A stretch of 43,352 nt of DNA. Origin: Litorimonas sp963922935. GTDB lineage: Bacteria; Pseudomonadota; Alphaproteobacteria; Caulobacterales; Maricaulaceae. The DNA is taken from assembly GCA_963922935.1 (NCBI GenBank), contig CAWUKE010000002.1, forward strand, positions 1-43,352. The letters are read 5' to 3'. Shown in pieces: positions 1-8,119 of the stretch. The translations under genes and the position numbers were made by a program. The stretch's first letter is position 1, and each line of letters opens with the position of its first letter. The notes under the pieces were generated by a model that was not told the DNA's origin, made no database searches, and saw only the letters and a program-made list of their open reading frames with translations.

Positions 1-136
1 TATGCGGTGCGTAGCCATAGAAGATATTATAGCGGCCATCAGGACGCCGCACGTCGCGCCGATAAACGTCGCGGCCGCCGATTTGCGTTTCAATCGTGAA
101 AGCGGGCGGGCCGTGGGAGTGTTGAGTATCGCTCAC
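1..136 (-). CDS. 5' part of a leftward gene, possibly galT (partial)
   Basis: An open frame on the minus strand runs off the left edge. From a GTG at 136 it reads MSDTQHSHGPPAFTIE and later RRPDGRYNIFYGYAPH. The frame stays open a little further upstream, to a stop near 172, so the start is uncertain; no good ribosome binding site is visible. The PDGR-x-IFYGY-x-PH stretch recalls the N-terminal strand that precedes the RYHPLRGEW region in some bacterial galactose-1-phosphate uridylyltransferases. The divergent alpha-galactosidase would fit galactose metabolism. Only about 45 residues are visible, so the family call is a guess; that it is coding is more likely than not. Confidence 0.4.
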   Translation of the reverse strand, partial: MSDTQHSHGPPAFTIETQIGGRDVYRRDVRRPDGRYNIFYGYAPH

Positions 137-269
137 ACGGACCTGTAAGCCCGCTTCTGCAGAAAGATCAATCGCTTAAGATCAGGCCCCTGTTTTTATA
201 TGATGGCGAAGCGTAGATCGGTCTTTCTAAGATTGACGCGCCCTGCCTTCGAGGCAGATAAAGCCTGAC

Positions 270-2489
270 ATGATAACAACAAAAGCAATCGGGGAAAATC
301 AGCGGGTCTTTGCGCTGTCGAATTCGCATTTTTCCTATGTCTTTCGCGTGTCGCCAGAAGGTATTCTTGAACATCTACATTATGGCGGGACTTTATCTTC
401 GCCTTTAGAGGTCGCCGCCCATCATCGCCGCACGCAGCGTCATGCGATCACGGAGTTCGAGGGGACGCCGCATTTATCGCTGACAGGGTTGCCGCAAGAA
501 TATCCCAGCTTCGGCACGTCGGATTATCGCTTCCCCGCCTTTCAGGCGCGCAACAGTGACGGGAATACGGTCTTCGTCCCGCTTTATAAATCCTACCGCA
601 TCCTTGACGGCAAAAGCGATATGGACAGCCTGCCTCAGGCCCGAGGGGAAGGGGTGCAGACCCTCATCGTCACCTTGGAAGATGCGCTGCACGGCCTCGA
701 GGTGGAATTGCGTTATTCCATTTGGGAAGACTTTGGTATTCTGGCGCGATCATCCCGACTGATGAATCATTCTGACGCGGTCATTCATCTGCACCACGCC
801 TATAGCAGTGCCTTGGACCTGCCGCCGGACGATTATGACGCTGTCCATCTATGGGGGACGTGGTCTCGCGAGATGAATAAGGAGCGGGTCCCCCTTCCGC
901 GAGGCCGCTTTGTGATAGACTCAGCCAAAGGAACCTCGTCGTCAACACATGTTCCCTTTTTAGCGCTTGCACAAAAGAGTGCGTCCGAGTCTCGTGGGCG
1001 GATTTATGCGAGCACGCTCGTCTATTCCGGCAATCATAGCTTTTCGGCAGAAGTTGGCGAGTTTGACGATGTCCGCCTTCTTGCTGGGATCAATCCGTTA
1101 GGCTTTCAGTGGCAGCTCTCCCCCAATGGAGGACAGTTCATGACACCGGAAGCGCTGCATGTTTTCACGGACCAGGGCTTTCGGGGGATGAGCCATAGCT
1201 TCCATAACTTTGTAAGGGCGCGGATTACGCCTGAACCTTTCGCCGCAAAGCCCCGCCCAACCTATCTCAACACATGGGAGGCGGCCTATTTCGATATTGA
1301 TCAGGATAAGGTTCTGCTCCTTGCCGACAAAGCGGTTGAACTCGGCGTTGATATGCTCGTGGTGGACGATGGATGGTTTAAAGGGCGTGAGGATGACACA
1401 ACAAGCCTTGGGGATTGGACGGCGGATCCGGTGCGCTTTTCCAAAGGTATCCCATGGCTCGCGAAGCAGGTTCGCAAGAAGGGACTAAAATTCGGTCTGT
1501 GGTTTGAACCGGAAATGGTCAATCCGCAGTCTGATCTCTTCAAAGCTCATCCAGAGTGGGCCCTACATGTCCCAGGTCGAAAGCCGTCCTTAGGGCGCAA
1601 TCAGCTGACGCTTGATTTGTCTCGCTCTGACGTCGTTGATCATCTCTATGGGCAGTTAGACGCGATCCTGTCTTGCGGCGATATTGATTACGTCAAATGG
1701 GATATGAACCGGAATATGACCGAAGTCGGCTCGGCCGCTTTGCCCCCGGATCGCCAGCAAGAAGTCGGGCATCGTTACATGCTCGGTCTCTATGCGTTGA
1801 TTGATAGATTGACGACAGCCTATCCGAATGTGCTGTTTGAGAATTGCGCCTCTGGCGGCAATCGGATGGACCTTGGAATGTTATCTTATTTTCCGCAGAC
1901 CTGGACATCTGATCTGTGCGACCCGGTGGGGCGGCTTTCGATCATCAATGGGGCGAGCTTATTCCTGCCCCTAGATTGTCTCGCCGCCTATGTGGGGCCG
2001 AGCCCCAACCACCAAAATGGGCGAATTACATCCATCGACACACGGTTCTTAGCAGGGGCCTTTAACGCCCCGCGCGGCATTTCACTGAGCGAAGCGGATA
2101 TTGATCAAGATCTGAGTCGTTTGCAGCATTGGATGGCGTGGTCGAAACAAACCGCACCAGACATGATCGGGGGCCGATTTGATCGCCTCATCACAGACGA
2201 TAATGAGGTCTGCTGGCAATATATGACCGCGGACAGAGTCACAGTTTATCTGGCCTATTTTTCTATTCTTTCCCATCCGAACGCACCGTTCTGGCGGGCC
2301 CGGATGCAAGGTCTAGAGCGGTTGGGCGATTATCGTCTGGAAGGTACGGATCAGATCTTCCGAGGCGACGCGCTTATGGAAAGTGGGCTGCCTTTGCCCT
2401 ATGTGACCACGTCACAGACGTCAGCCAATGTGGACTATATGCCAAAAGGTGATTTCAGTGCAGCCCTGATGACCTTCCGAAAGCTCTGA
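270..2489 (+). CDS. Alpha-galactosidase, glycoside hydrolase family 36
   Basis: A 739-residue protein of full GH36 length. It would hydrolyse terminal alpha-1,6-galactosides such as melibiose and raffinose. An N-terminal beta-sandwich domain (about 1-325) is followed by the catalytic barrel with LVVDDGWF (363-370), FGLWFEPEMVNP (408-419) and YVKWDMNRN (474-482). The nucleophile is D478 and the acid/base is D548 in WTSDLCDP. These numbers coincide with the D478/D548 pair I recall for Geobacillus AgaA. A GGN (529-531) and a C-terminal beta domain follow. No signal peptide is seen, so the enzyme is probably cytoplasmic and needs an importer not present in this window. It is divergent from the partial gene on its left and converges on fcl with a 21-bp gap and no obvious terminator. 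Confidence 0.95.
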   Translation: MITTKAIGENQRVFALSNSHFSYVFRVSPEGILEHLHYGGTLSSPLEVAAHHRRTQRHAITEFEGTPHLSLTGLPQEYPSFGTSDYRFPAFQARNSDGNTVFVPLYKSYRILDGKSDMDSLPQARGEGVQTLIVTLEDALHGLEVELRYSIWEDFGILARSSRLMNHSDAVIHLHHAYSSALDLPPDDYDAVHLWGTWSREMNKERVPLPRGRFVIDSAKGTSSSTHVPFLALAQKSASESRGRIYASTLVYSGNHSFSAEVGEFDDVRLLAGINPLGFQWQLSPNGGQFMTPEALHVFTDQGFRGMSHSFHNFVRARITPEPFAAKPRPTYLNTWEAAYFDIDQDKVLLLADKAVELGVDMLVVDDGWFKGREDDTTSLGDWTADPVRFSKGIPWLAKQVRKKGLKFGLWFEPEMVNPQSDLFKAHPEWALHVPGRKPSLGRNQLTLDLSRSDVVDHLYGQLDAILSCGDIDYVKWDMNRNMTEVGSAALPPDRQQEVGHRYMLGLYALIDRLTTAYPNVLFENCASGGNRMDLGMLSYFPQTWTSDLCDPVGRLSIINGASLFLPLDCLAAYVGPSPNHQNGRITSIDTRFLAGAFNAPRGISLSEADIDQDLSRLQHWMAWSKQTAPDMIGGRFDRLITDDNEVCWQYMTADRVTVYLAYFSILSHPNAPFWRARMQGLERLGDYRLEGTDQIFRGDALMESGLPLPYVTTSQTSANVDYMPKGDFSAALMTFRKL

Positions 2490-2510
2490 CGATCAGGTAC
2501 GCCCCTTGCT

Positions 2511-3476
2511 TTAATCGGCCGCTACATGTTCCTGATACCAACGGTAAGCATCTTTCAGACCATCAGAAAGCGTAATGTTCGGCGCCCATCCCATGCCGGT
2601 TAAGACGCTCATATCGAGCTGTTTGCGCGGTGTGCCGTCTGGCTTGCTTCTGTCGTGGGTGAGTGTGCCCTGCAAACCGACAGCCTGCATGACGGTTTCT
2701 GCGAGCTGCTTAATGGTCATATCTTCGCCGCAGCCAACATTGACGGGTGCTGGCGCGGAGTAGTGTTTCATGAGGAAGACCAGAGCATCCGCACAGTCAT
2801 CAACATGCAAAAATTCTCGATAGACTTCGCCCGTTCCCCAAATCTCAAGGCTCTCTGCGCCCGCTTTTTTTGCCGCATGAGCTTTCATGATCAAGGCCGG
2901 AATAACGTGACTGTTTTCTAAGTGGTAGCTGTCGCCAGGGCCGTAGAGGTTGGTCGGCATGGCGGAAATGAAATCGCGATTATGCTGTTTGCGATAGGCC
3001 TGACAAAGCTTAATTCCGGCAATTTTGGCGATCGCATACCATTCATTGGTGGGCTCCAACGGCCCAGTGAGCAGCGCATCCTCCGGGATGGGTTGCGGTG
3101 CCATCTTTGGATAAACGCAAGAGGAGCCCAAAAAGAGAAGTTTCTCGACGCTGTGCTTATGCGCCGCGTGAATGATGTTCGCCGCAATGATTAAGTTGTC
3201 ATAGATGAAATCAGCGGGATAGCTATCATTCGCTTGAATGCCCCCAACCTTAGCGGCCGCGAAGAAGATAGCGTCCGGCCGATTTTGAGCTATCCAATCG
3301 TCTACCGCCGCCTGCGATGCCAGATCGAGATCGGCGCGTGAAGGCTGCAAAAGCGTGGCAATATTTTCCTGCTCTAGGCGACGCATAAGTGCCGACCCTA
3401 CCATACCGCGATGGCCTGCAACCCACACTGTTTTACCAGAGAGATCGTAAAGAGGACGGGGGTGATCTAAAGACAT
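2511..3476 (-). CDS. fcl: GDP-L-fucose synthase (GDP-4-keto-6-deoxymannose epimerase/reductase)
   Basis: An extended SDR enzyme that makes GDP-L-fucose from GDP-4-keto-6-deoxy-D-mannose, for surface polysaccharide. With the ATG at 3476 it is 321 residues, the same length as E. coli Fcl. A TTG at 3494 would add six residues but has no better ribosome site. The Rossmann motif AGHRGMVGSA lies near the N-terminus. GSSCVYPK carries the catalytic Ser and Cys, YAIAK the Tyr and Lys, and LENSHVIPALI the conserved His region. GDP-mannose 4,6-dehydratase normally lies next door; here only a decayed remnant does (3467-3736), so the substrate would have to come from a gmd elsewhere. Confidence 0.93.
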   Translation of the reverse strand: MSLDHPRPLYDLSGKTVWVAGHRGMVGSALMRRLEQENIATLLQPSRADLDLASQAAVDDWIAQNRPDAIFFAAAKVGGIQANDSYPADFIYDNLIIAANIIHAAHKHSVEKLLFLGSSCVYPKMAPQPIPEDALLTGPLEPTNEWYAIAKIAGIKLCQAYRKQHNRDFISAMPTNLYGPGDSYHLENSHVIPALIMKAHAAKKAGAESLEIWGTGEVYREFLHVDDCADALVFLMKHYSAPAPVNVGCGEDMTIKQLAETVMQAVGLQGTLTHDRSKPDGTPRKQLDMSVLTGMGWAPNITLSDGLKDAYRWYQEHVAAD

Positions 3477-3736
3477 GGGTATGAGCGTCGCCAAGTCGGG
3501 CGGCTTATTTCAGAGAGAATTCTCACCAAATTATCCCTCATCATATCTTCGACCTTTTTTGAGTGCTGTCGAATGTCCCGGCTCACAACATCTTGAGCAC
3601 TGAGCGGGCCTGATAAAAGCAGGCTCACCGTTGGTGAGTGTAAGGAGCTTGGCGCTATTTGGACGAATTCATGCACGGTATGAGTTTCACCAATCCCAAA
3701 TACAAAATCATTCACTCGGTCAAGCTCTAGGATCCG
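3467..3736 (-). pseudogene. Degenerate C-terminal remnant of a GMD-like SDR enzyme
   Basis: A short leftward frame directly upstream of fcl starts just after a TAG and reads RILELDRVNDFVFGIGETH, then TVHEFVQIA. This matches the C-terminal region of GDP-mannose 4,6-dehydratases (typically D-[DY]FV-x-ATGETH-[ST]V-REFVELA). The following PTVSLLL and KKVEDMMRDNL fit the family's RPTEVDLLL and LVEMMV-x-DL blocks, but the sequence between them is shortened. The Rossmann domain and catalytic residues are absent. It is probably the leftover of a gmd that once formed an operon with fcl. A small intact gene of unknown function is the alternative. Confidence 0.55.
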
Positions 3737-3850
3737 CTATATCTCTTCCAGATACTAGCCAGCATGCCCCCGTCGTGTTTGGTTGTGAACAGTTTAATCT
3801 GCACTCGTAAGCCTTGAGTCTTTGCGGTGATCTTGTATCGGAACGTCGTG

Positions 3851-5077
3851 ATGATGAGCCAAAGGAAAGGAGTGCGTAAGGCCCTAAGCCTGACAATTTT
3901 TCTTGCCGCAGCGCTTGGCCTGTTACTTTTGCGCGCGCCATTCAAGACGGGTCGTTTTGGTCCTGAACTCGCCCCTACACATGATCGCTTGAACAGACTT
4001 GTTCAGACTTTAAATCAAGCCGGTGAGACCGGCGAGCCTTTAGACGCTCAACGCGTCGCCGAGATGCGTGCAGACATTGAAGAGATTCTTGCGCGCGATC
4101 CCCTAAACAGTCGCGCTGTGCTATTGGCGGCGCGTCTGGAGGAAGCAAACAACTCAGATAGCGCCGCCCAAATAGAGACGATGAAAATAGCCCACCGTCG
4201 TAATTTGCGGGACGCAAACTCGGGCCTCGCTTTGTTGGGCGCAGCTTTGGCGCAGCGTGACTGTGAGACCTATGTCAAGAAACTCTCCTTGCTCTGGCGC
4301 ACGGAACGCACCTTAAGAGATGACTTGGTGGGCTCTGCGGCCTTGGCTTATTTAGATCCCCAATGTCGCCCCGTCTTACTTGCTGAAGCCAAGGCAGGCG
4401 CGCCTTGGGGTGTAACATTTGCCCGTAGCCGTCTTCGCGCGACGGTGCCGGAGCGATTACCAGATCTTGCCCCGCTTATCTGGGACGCAGCGCGGGGTCC
4501 AGGACAGCGCGCGCTCCGCGAGCGCTACCTGCTAGATTTGTCGCGTCATGGTCACCTGAAGTTTGCGCTATCTCTCTGGCACCGCTCAATTGAGGCGGCG
4601 TCGGACATTCGGCAAAGCAACTTGCGACAATGGGTTCATAACCCTGACTTACAGCCTGATACGGCTTTACCGCCTTTTGCTTGGCAAACATATGAGAATG
4701 CAGAACGTCGCGCCGAATTGGTGAACGACCAAGGTATGACCATAACATTTCGCGGGGCACAAAGAGGGATCCTCGCCCGTCAGATTATGCCCCTTCCGGC
4801 AGATTTTTCTGTGTCCGAACCTGTTCCAATTACGCTGCGTTGGAATGCCCGGAGATTTGGCGCGCCCGGTGATGGAAGGCTTGCCTGGCGTATGCTGTGC
4901 GCGGGAGGGGGGCAGTATTTTATGGACGCTCCGATCGACGATGGTGAAGGATCGGCTCAAGCTTTTATACCCGCGGGCTGCGATATGATCGAACTGCGTC
5001 TCTACCCTGTACCGGGTCTCTATACATCCCGCTTGCGTTACCGTATCGACCGCGCGGAAATCATACCGGGTCACTAG
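3851..5077 (+). CDS. Hypothetical membrane-anchored protein of the EPS locus
   Basis: About 408 residues from ATG 3851; GTG 3827 and ATG 3854 are alternative starts, and GGAA lies 7 bases before 3851. An N-terminal hydrophobic segment (LSLTIFLAAALGLLLL) looks like a signal anchor. Residues about 40-300 are helical, with an alternating pattern like tetratricopeptide repeats (for example ILARDPLNSRAVLLAARLEE). The last 120 residues look beta-rich, including LAWRMLCAGGGQYFMDAP. I do not recognise a named family. Its position just before the UDP-glucuronate epimerase suggests a periplasmic accessory role in polysaccharide assembly, but this is inference only. Confidence 0.75.
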   Translation: MMSQRKGVRKALSLTIFLAAALGLLLLRAPFKTGRFGPELAPTHDRLNRLVQTLNQAGETGEPLDAQRVAEMRADIEEILARDPLNSRAVLLAARLEEANNSDSAAQIETMKIAHRRNLRDANSGLALLGAALAQRDCETYVKKLSLLWRTERTLRDDLVGSAALAYLDPQCRPVLLAEAKAGAPWGVTFARSRLRATVPERLPDLAPLIWDAARGPGQRALRERYLLDLSRHGHLKFALSLWHRSIEAASDIRQSNLRQWVHNPDLQPDTALPPFAWQTYENAERRAELVNDQGMTITFRGAQRGILARQIMPLPADFSVSEPVPITLRWNARRFGAPGDGRLAWRMLCAGGGQYFMDAPIDDGEGSAQAFIPAGCDMIELRLYPVPGLYTSRLRYRIDRAEIIPGH

Positions 5078-5119
5078 ACGATAGTTTTCTGCCCTGGCGC
5101 AACTCACTGGCGACCTATC

Positions 5120-6106
5120 ATGAAAGATACCATCCTTGTTACAGGCGCGGCCGGCTTCGTGGGATTTCACGCCACGCGTTACCTTTTGGATGCAGGCTTC
5201 TCTGTATTGGGGGTCGATAATCTGAATGATTATTATACGCCCGCGCTCAAACAGGCGCGGTTAGCCGCGTTGGAAGATCGTCCCGGTTTTACGTTTGCCG
5301 AAGCTGATATTGCGGACGCTCGCGCGCTTCAGACAGCCATTGGGGACGCGGACTTAACCCACATTCTGCACCTCGCTGCGCAGGCTGGGGTCCGTTACAG
5401 TTTGGAGAACCCTCGGGCTTATGTAGACAGCAATTTGGTCGGGCATCTGAATATTCTCGAAATCGCCCGTCATGCGCCTAACCTAAAGCATTTAGCCTAT
5501 GCGAGTAGTAGCAGCGTTTACGGAGATCGTGACGGTGGACCATTTGCGGAAACGGACCGCGTGCGCAATCCAGCGTCGCTTTACGCCGCTACAAAATTAG
5601 GCGGTGAGATGATGGCGGAAAGCTATCATTCGCTCTACGGCATCCCGCAAACGGGTCTGCGCTTTTTCACAGTCTATGGCCCTTGGGGGCGTCCAGACAT
5701 GGCTTACTTCATTTTCACAGACCGCATCATGAAGGGCGAACCCATTCAGCTTTTTGCCCCTGACGAGATGCGCCGCGATTTCACCTATATTGACGATATT
5801 GCGAGCATCATGCCGCGCCTGATGCGCACACCGCCGCCTGACGGCCACCGCATTTATAATCTCGGCAATAACAGCCCCAATACGCTCATGCAGTTGGTCA
5901 GCGCGGTTGAAGAGGCTTGTGGTCACGAAGCCGACAAAGTGATCCTCCCTAAACAACCCGGCGACGTGTCCAACACCTATGCCAATATCGACGCCGCCGC
6001 GCGTGATTTCGGCTTTAAAGCCAGCACGCCTCTCTCTGAGGGCATTCCGCGATTTGTAGACTGGTATAAAGCGAATTGGGCGAAGATTGAGGCTTCGGCA
6101 AAATGA
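5120..6106 (+). CDS. UDP-glucuronate 4-epimerase (NAD-dependent SDR)
   Basis: A 328-residue extended SDR that would interconvert UDP-glucuronate and UDP-galacturonate for the exopolysaccharide. The NAD-binding GAAGFVGFH is at 9-17, followed by GVDNLNDYY (31-39), the signature of the GlcA-epimerase branch. LAAQAGVRYS (85-94), the SSSSVYG block (129-135) and the YAATK pair (Y155, K159) complete the site. FFTVYGPWGRPDMA and RRDFTYIDDI are typical of the same branch. It overlaps the next gene by ATGA, so the two are probably translated together. Within the SDRs, the GlcA assignment is stronger than UDP-Glc 4-epimerase. Confidence 0.9.
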   Translation: MKDTILVTGAAGFVGFHATRYLLDAGFSVLGVDNLNDYYTPALKQARLAALEDRPGFTFAEADIADARALQTAIGDADLTHILHLAAQAGVRYSLENPRAYVDSNLVGHLNILEIARHAPNLKHLAYASSSSVYGDRDGGPFAETDRVRNPASLYAATKLGGEMMAESYHSLYGIPQTGLRFFTVYGPWGRPDMAYFIFTDRIMKGEPIQLFAPDEMRRDFTYIDDIASIMPRLMRTPPPDGHRIYNLGNNSPNTLMQLVSAVEEACGHEADKVILPKQPGDVSNTYANIDAAARDFGFKASTPLSEGIPRFVDWYKANWAKIEASAK

Positions 6107-6669
6107 GGGCTGACTTTCTTTGGCAACAGCTGATTGGACGACTTTCAGCTTTTTATCTGAGGCGTCGTCTGGGAGTCCCTGATCTCAAGGTGGTGGGCCG
6201 CCCAATGATTATTCAGGACAGAGGTGCGAAAATTACCATCGGACCAAGCGTTACGCTTAATTCAAACCCCATAACCTACCATGCGCTCATGCACTCACCC
6301 TTGAAGCTCTGGGCGCACGGTAAGGGAGCCAGCGTGAGTATCGGAGCCAATACGAGACTTAATGGTTGCTGTATTCATGCCCGGAGTTCCATCTCCATAG
6401 GAAAGGGTTGCCTAATCGCTGCAAATGTAAGCATCTTGGACTCAAATGGTCATAATGTACTGCTTGATAAGCCTGAAGAGCGCATCAATTCCGTCGATGA
6501 GCCCAAACCAATCATAATAGGGGATAATGTTTGGATAGGGCTGAATGCTATTATTCTTCCTGGAACTCAAATCGGCTCTGGCAGCGTCGTTTCAGCAAAT
6601 GCAGTCGTGAAAGGAAACTTTCCTGTTGGTTCCATTATCGGTCCTTCCCCGTCAAGTCGTCTGAATTGA
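6103..6669 (+). CDS. Hexapeptide-repeat O-acyltransferase
   Basis: A 188-residue left-handed beta-helix protein. Repeats such as ITIGPS, VSIGAN, ISIGKG, IIIGDN and VWIGLN are visible from about residue 45 to 165. GHN at about 123-125 is in the position of the catalytic His of LbH acetyltransferases (NodL/LacA/WcaF type). It probably acetylates a sugar of the repeat unit. Its start overlaps the epimerase stop by 4 bases. The 3' end overlaps the 3' end of the leftward tail-spike-like gene by 18 bases. Confidence 0.85.
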   Translation: MRADFLWQQLIGRLSAFYLRRRLGVPDLKVVGRPMIIQDRGAKITIGPSVTLNSNPITYHALMHSPLKLWAHGKGASVSIGANTRLNGCCIHARSSISIGKGCLIAANVSILDSNGHNVLLDKPEERINSVDEPKPIIIGDNVWIGLNAIILPGTQIGSGSVVSANAVVKGNFPVGSIIGPSPSSRLN

Positions 6670-7995
6670 TGCCTCCAATGCCTCAACGCGCTCAACCAAG
6701 TCCCGTAAAAGGGCGTGGTGGATGGCGGTGAAGCGGTCATAAGCCACGCTTTCAGGGCGCTTGCCGCCATTGGGATCGTCCGACCAAAGGACCAGGCGCG
6801 GGTCCACCTCTGCGACGTCTTCTGCCCCAAAACCGTAGAAGCTGTGCGTGGGATCATCTTGCGAACAGCGTGATCGGTACCAAATCGGGGCGACGTCTAG
6901 AAGCTTGCGCGCTTTTTCTAAGTCTAGAGGTTCAACATCATGCTTGTAGCGTAGGCTAGAGGTCGAGCGGGCCAAAAGGTTTGGGCGGGCCTGTCCTGTC
7001 AGGAGCACTGCGTTAGCAGCCTGGGCCGTCGTCGTTGCCCCGGGGAAATAGACCGCTGAAGCGCCACGGATCATCTGGATGCCGGGATTATCATGGACAG
7101 GGTCACCGTCCGTGCCGTAATCATGTGTCCCGATAGACAGAAAGTTACTGCTACCGTCATAATGGATGTATGCGCCCGTCAAACCATTCGCATCTTCCGT
7201 GAAGCGAATGCGACCCGACTCGAATTGATTGGCGGCCTTGCCACAGAGACGTAGGACAGGGCCACTTTCAGGATCGTCTGGCCCCGCAATGGTTACGCGC
7301 GACACCGCTGCTCCTTCCCCCACGCAGACATGGCCTGAGCCCGACGTCACGGATAAAGCCTCCTGAAAATCGCCTTGCATATCGGGGACACGAATACGTA
7401 GGTCCTCTGTGCCGAATACGCCGATCTCTGCCTGTGTGGCATAATCCTGTTGGAACTGGATGGCGGCGGCTCCGCCCGTTTCGGCGTTCACCGCCACACG
7501 GATTTCCTGCGCACTGGTGGCCCCGCTGACCGGGTCGGGACTGCTGAGTAACACGCCTGGTGATTTCACAGACAGACGATTATACGTATCAGCACCCGTA
7601 CTCACCCCCAGACGGTCCAGATTGTCCAAGACGTCCGGAATAGCAGCCGTCTCAGGAAGGAGAGGCTCCCAGTCCGTCCCGGAAAAGACACGGTGACGGG
7701 CTTCGCTTTCCACCCAAGCGATCCAACCGGGCAGGGGAGACGTGCTGCGCCACGCCCCATTGACCCATCGCTCAATCGTTCCGTGCGGCACGCCCCATGC
7801 GCTTTCAGGTCCAGAGAGATAAGAAGAGCCTTCGGGCGGATCGCTTGGTCGATCTGCCAGATCAGCAGACAGTACGGACAACTGCGTGAGCGTATCAAGG
7901 CTCAACAAAGCTTCGTTCACTGTCAGATATTTACGCGCTTGCGCCGGGGCGAGGAGCGGCAAGTCTAGCGATGGTGTGGCGGGTGAAGACGTCAT
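6652..7995 (-). CDS. Phage tail-spike-like protein: DUF2793 plus S74 self-cleaving chaperone
   Basis: 447 residues from ATG 7995, with GGAG 7 bases upstream; a TTG at 8013 is less likely. Residues about 5-110 (LPLLAPAQARKYLTVNEAL onward, then a W-rich segment) match the DUF2793 family found in alphaproteobacterial phage and gene-transfer-agent tail regions. The middle is glycine/serine-rich beta sequence without a recognisable lyase site. The last 100 residues (SSLRYKHDV, FYGFGAEDVAEVDP, YDRFTAIHHALLRDLVERVE) are an intramolecular chaperone of the peptidase S74 type, ending in the usual coiled coil. The S-x-x-R-x-K around SSLRYK is the expected self-cleavage dyad. No other phage genes lie nearby. 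It may be a co-opted adhesin or EPS-binding/degrading spike. Confidence 0.85.
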   Translation of the reverse strand: MTSSPATPSLDLPLLAPAQARKYLTVNEALLSLDTLTQLSVLSADLADRPSDPPEGSSYLSGPESAWGVPHGTIERWVNGAWRSTSPLPGWIAWVESEARHRVFSGTDWEPLLPETAAIPDVLDNLDRLGVSTGADTYNRLSVKSPGVLLSSPDPVSGATSAQEIRVAVNAETGGAAAIQFQQDYATQAEIGVFGTEDLRIRVPDMQGDFQEALSVTSGSGHVCVGEGAAVSRVTIAGPDDPESGPVLRLCGKAANQFESGRIRFTEDANGLTGAYIHYDGSSNFLSIGTHDYGTDGDPVHDNPGIQMIRGASAVYFPGATTTAQAANAVLLTGQARPNLLARSTSSLRYKHDVEPLDLEKARKLLDVAPIWYRSRCSQDDPTHSFYGFGAEDVAEVDPRLVLWSDDPNGGKRPESVAYDRFTAIHHALLRDLVERVEALEASIQTT

Positions 7996-8119
7996 GGGCG
8001 GGCTCCGGGACAAAGAGGGCGGGAGCGATGACTATGGCTCAGTGGGAATTAACGGGGATACGATTTCTGAAGCACAGATGGGGCGTAGACAGTGGACCCC
8101 ATTTCCCTAAGAGGGCTGC

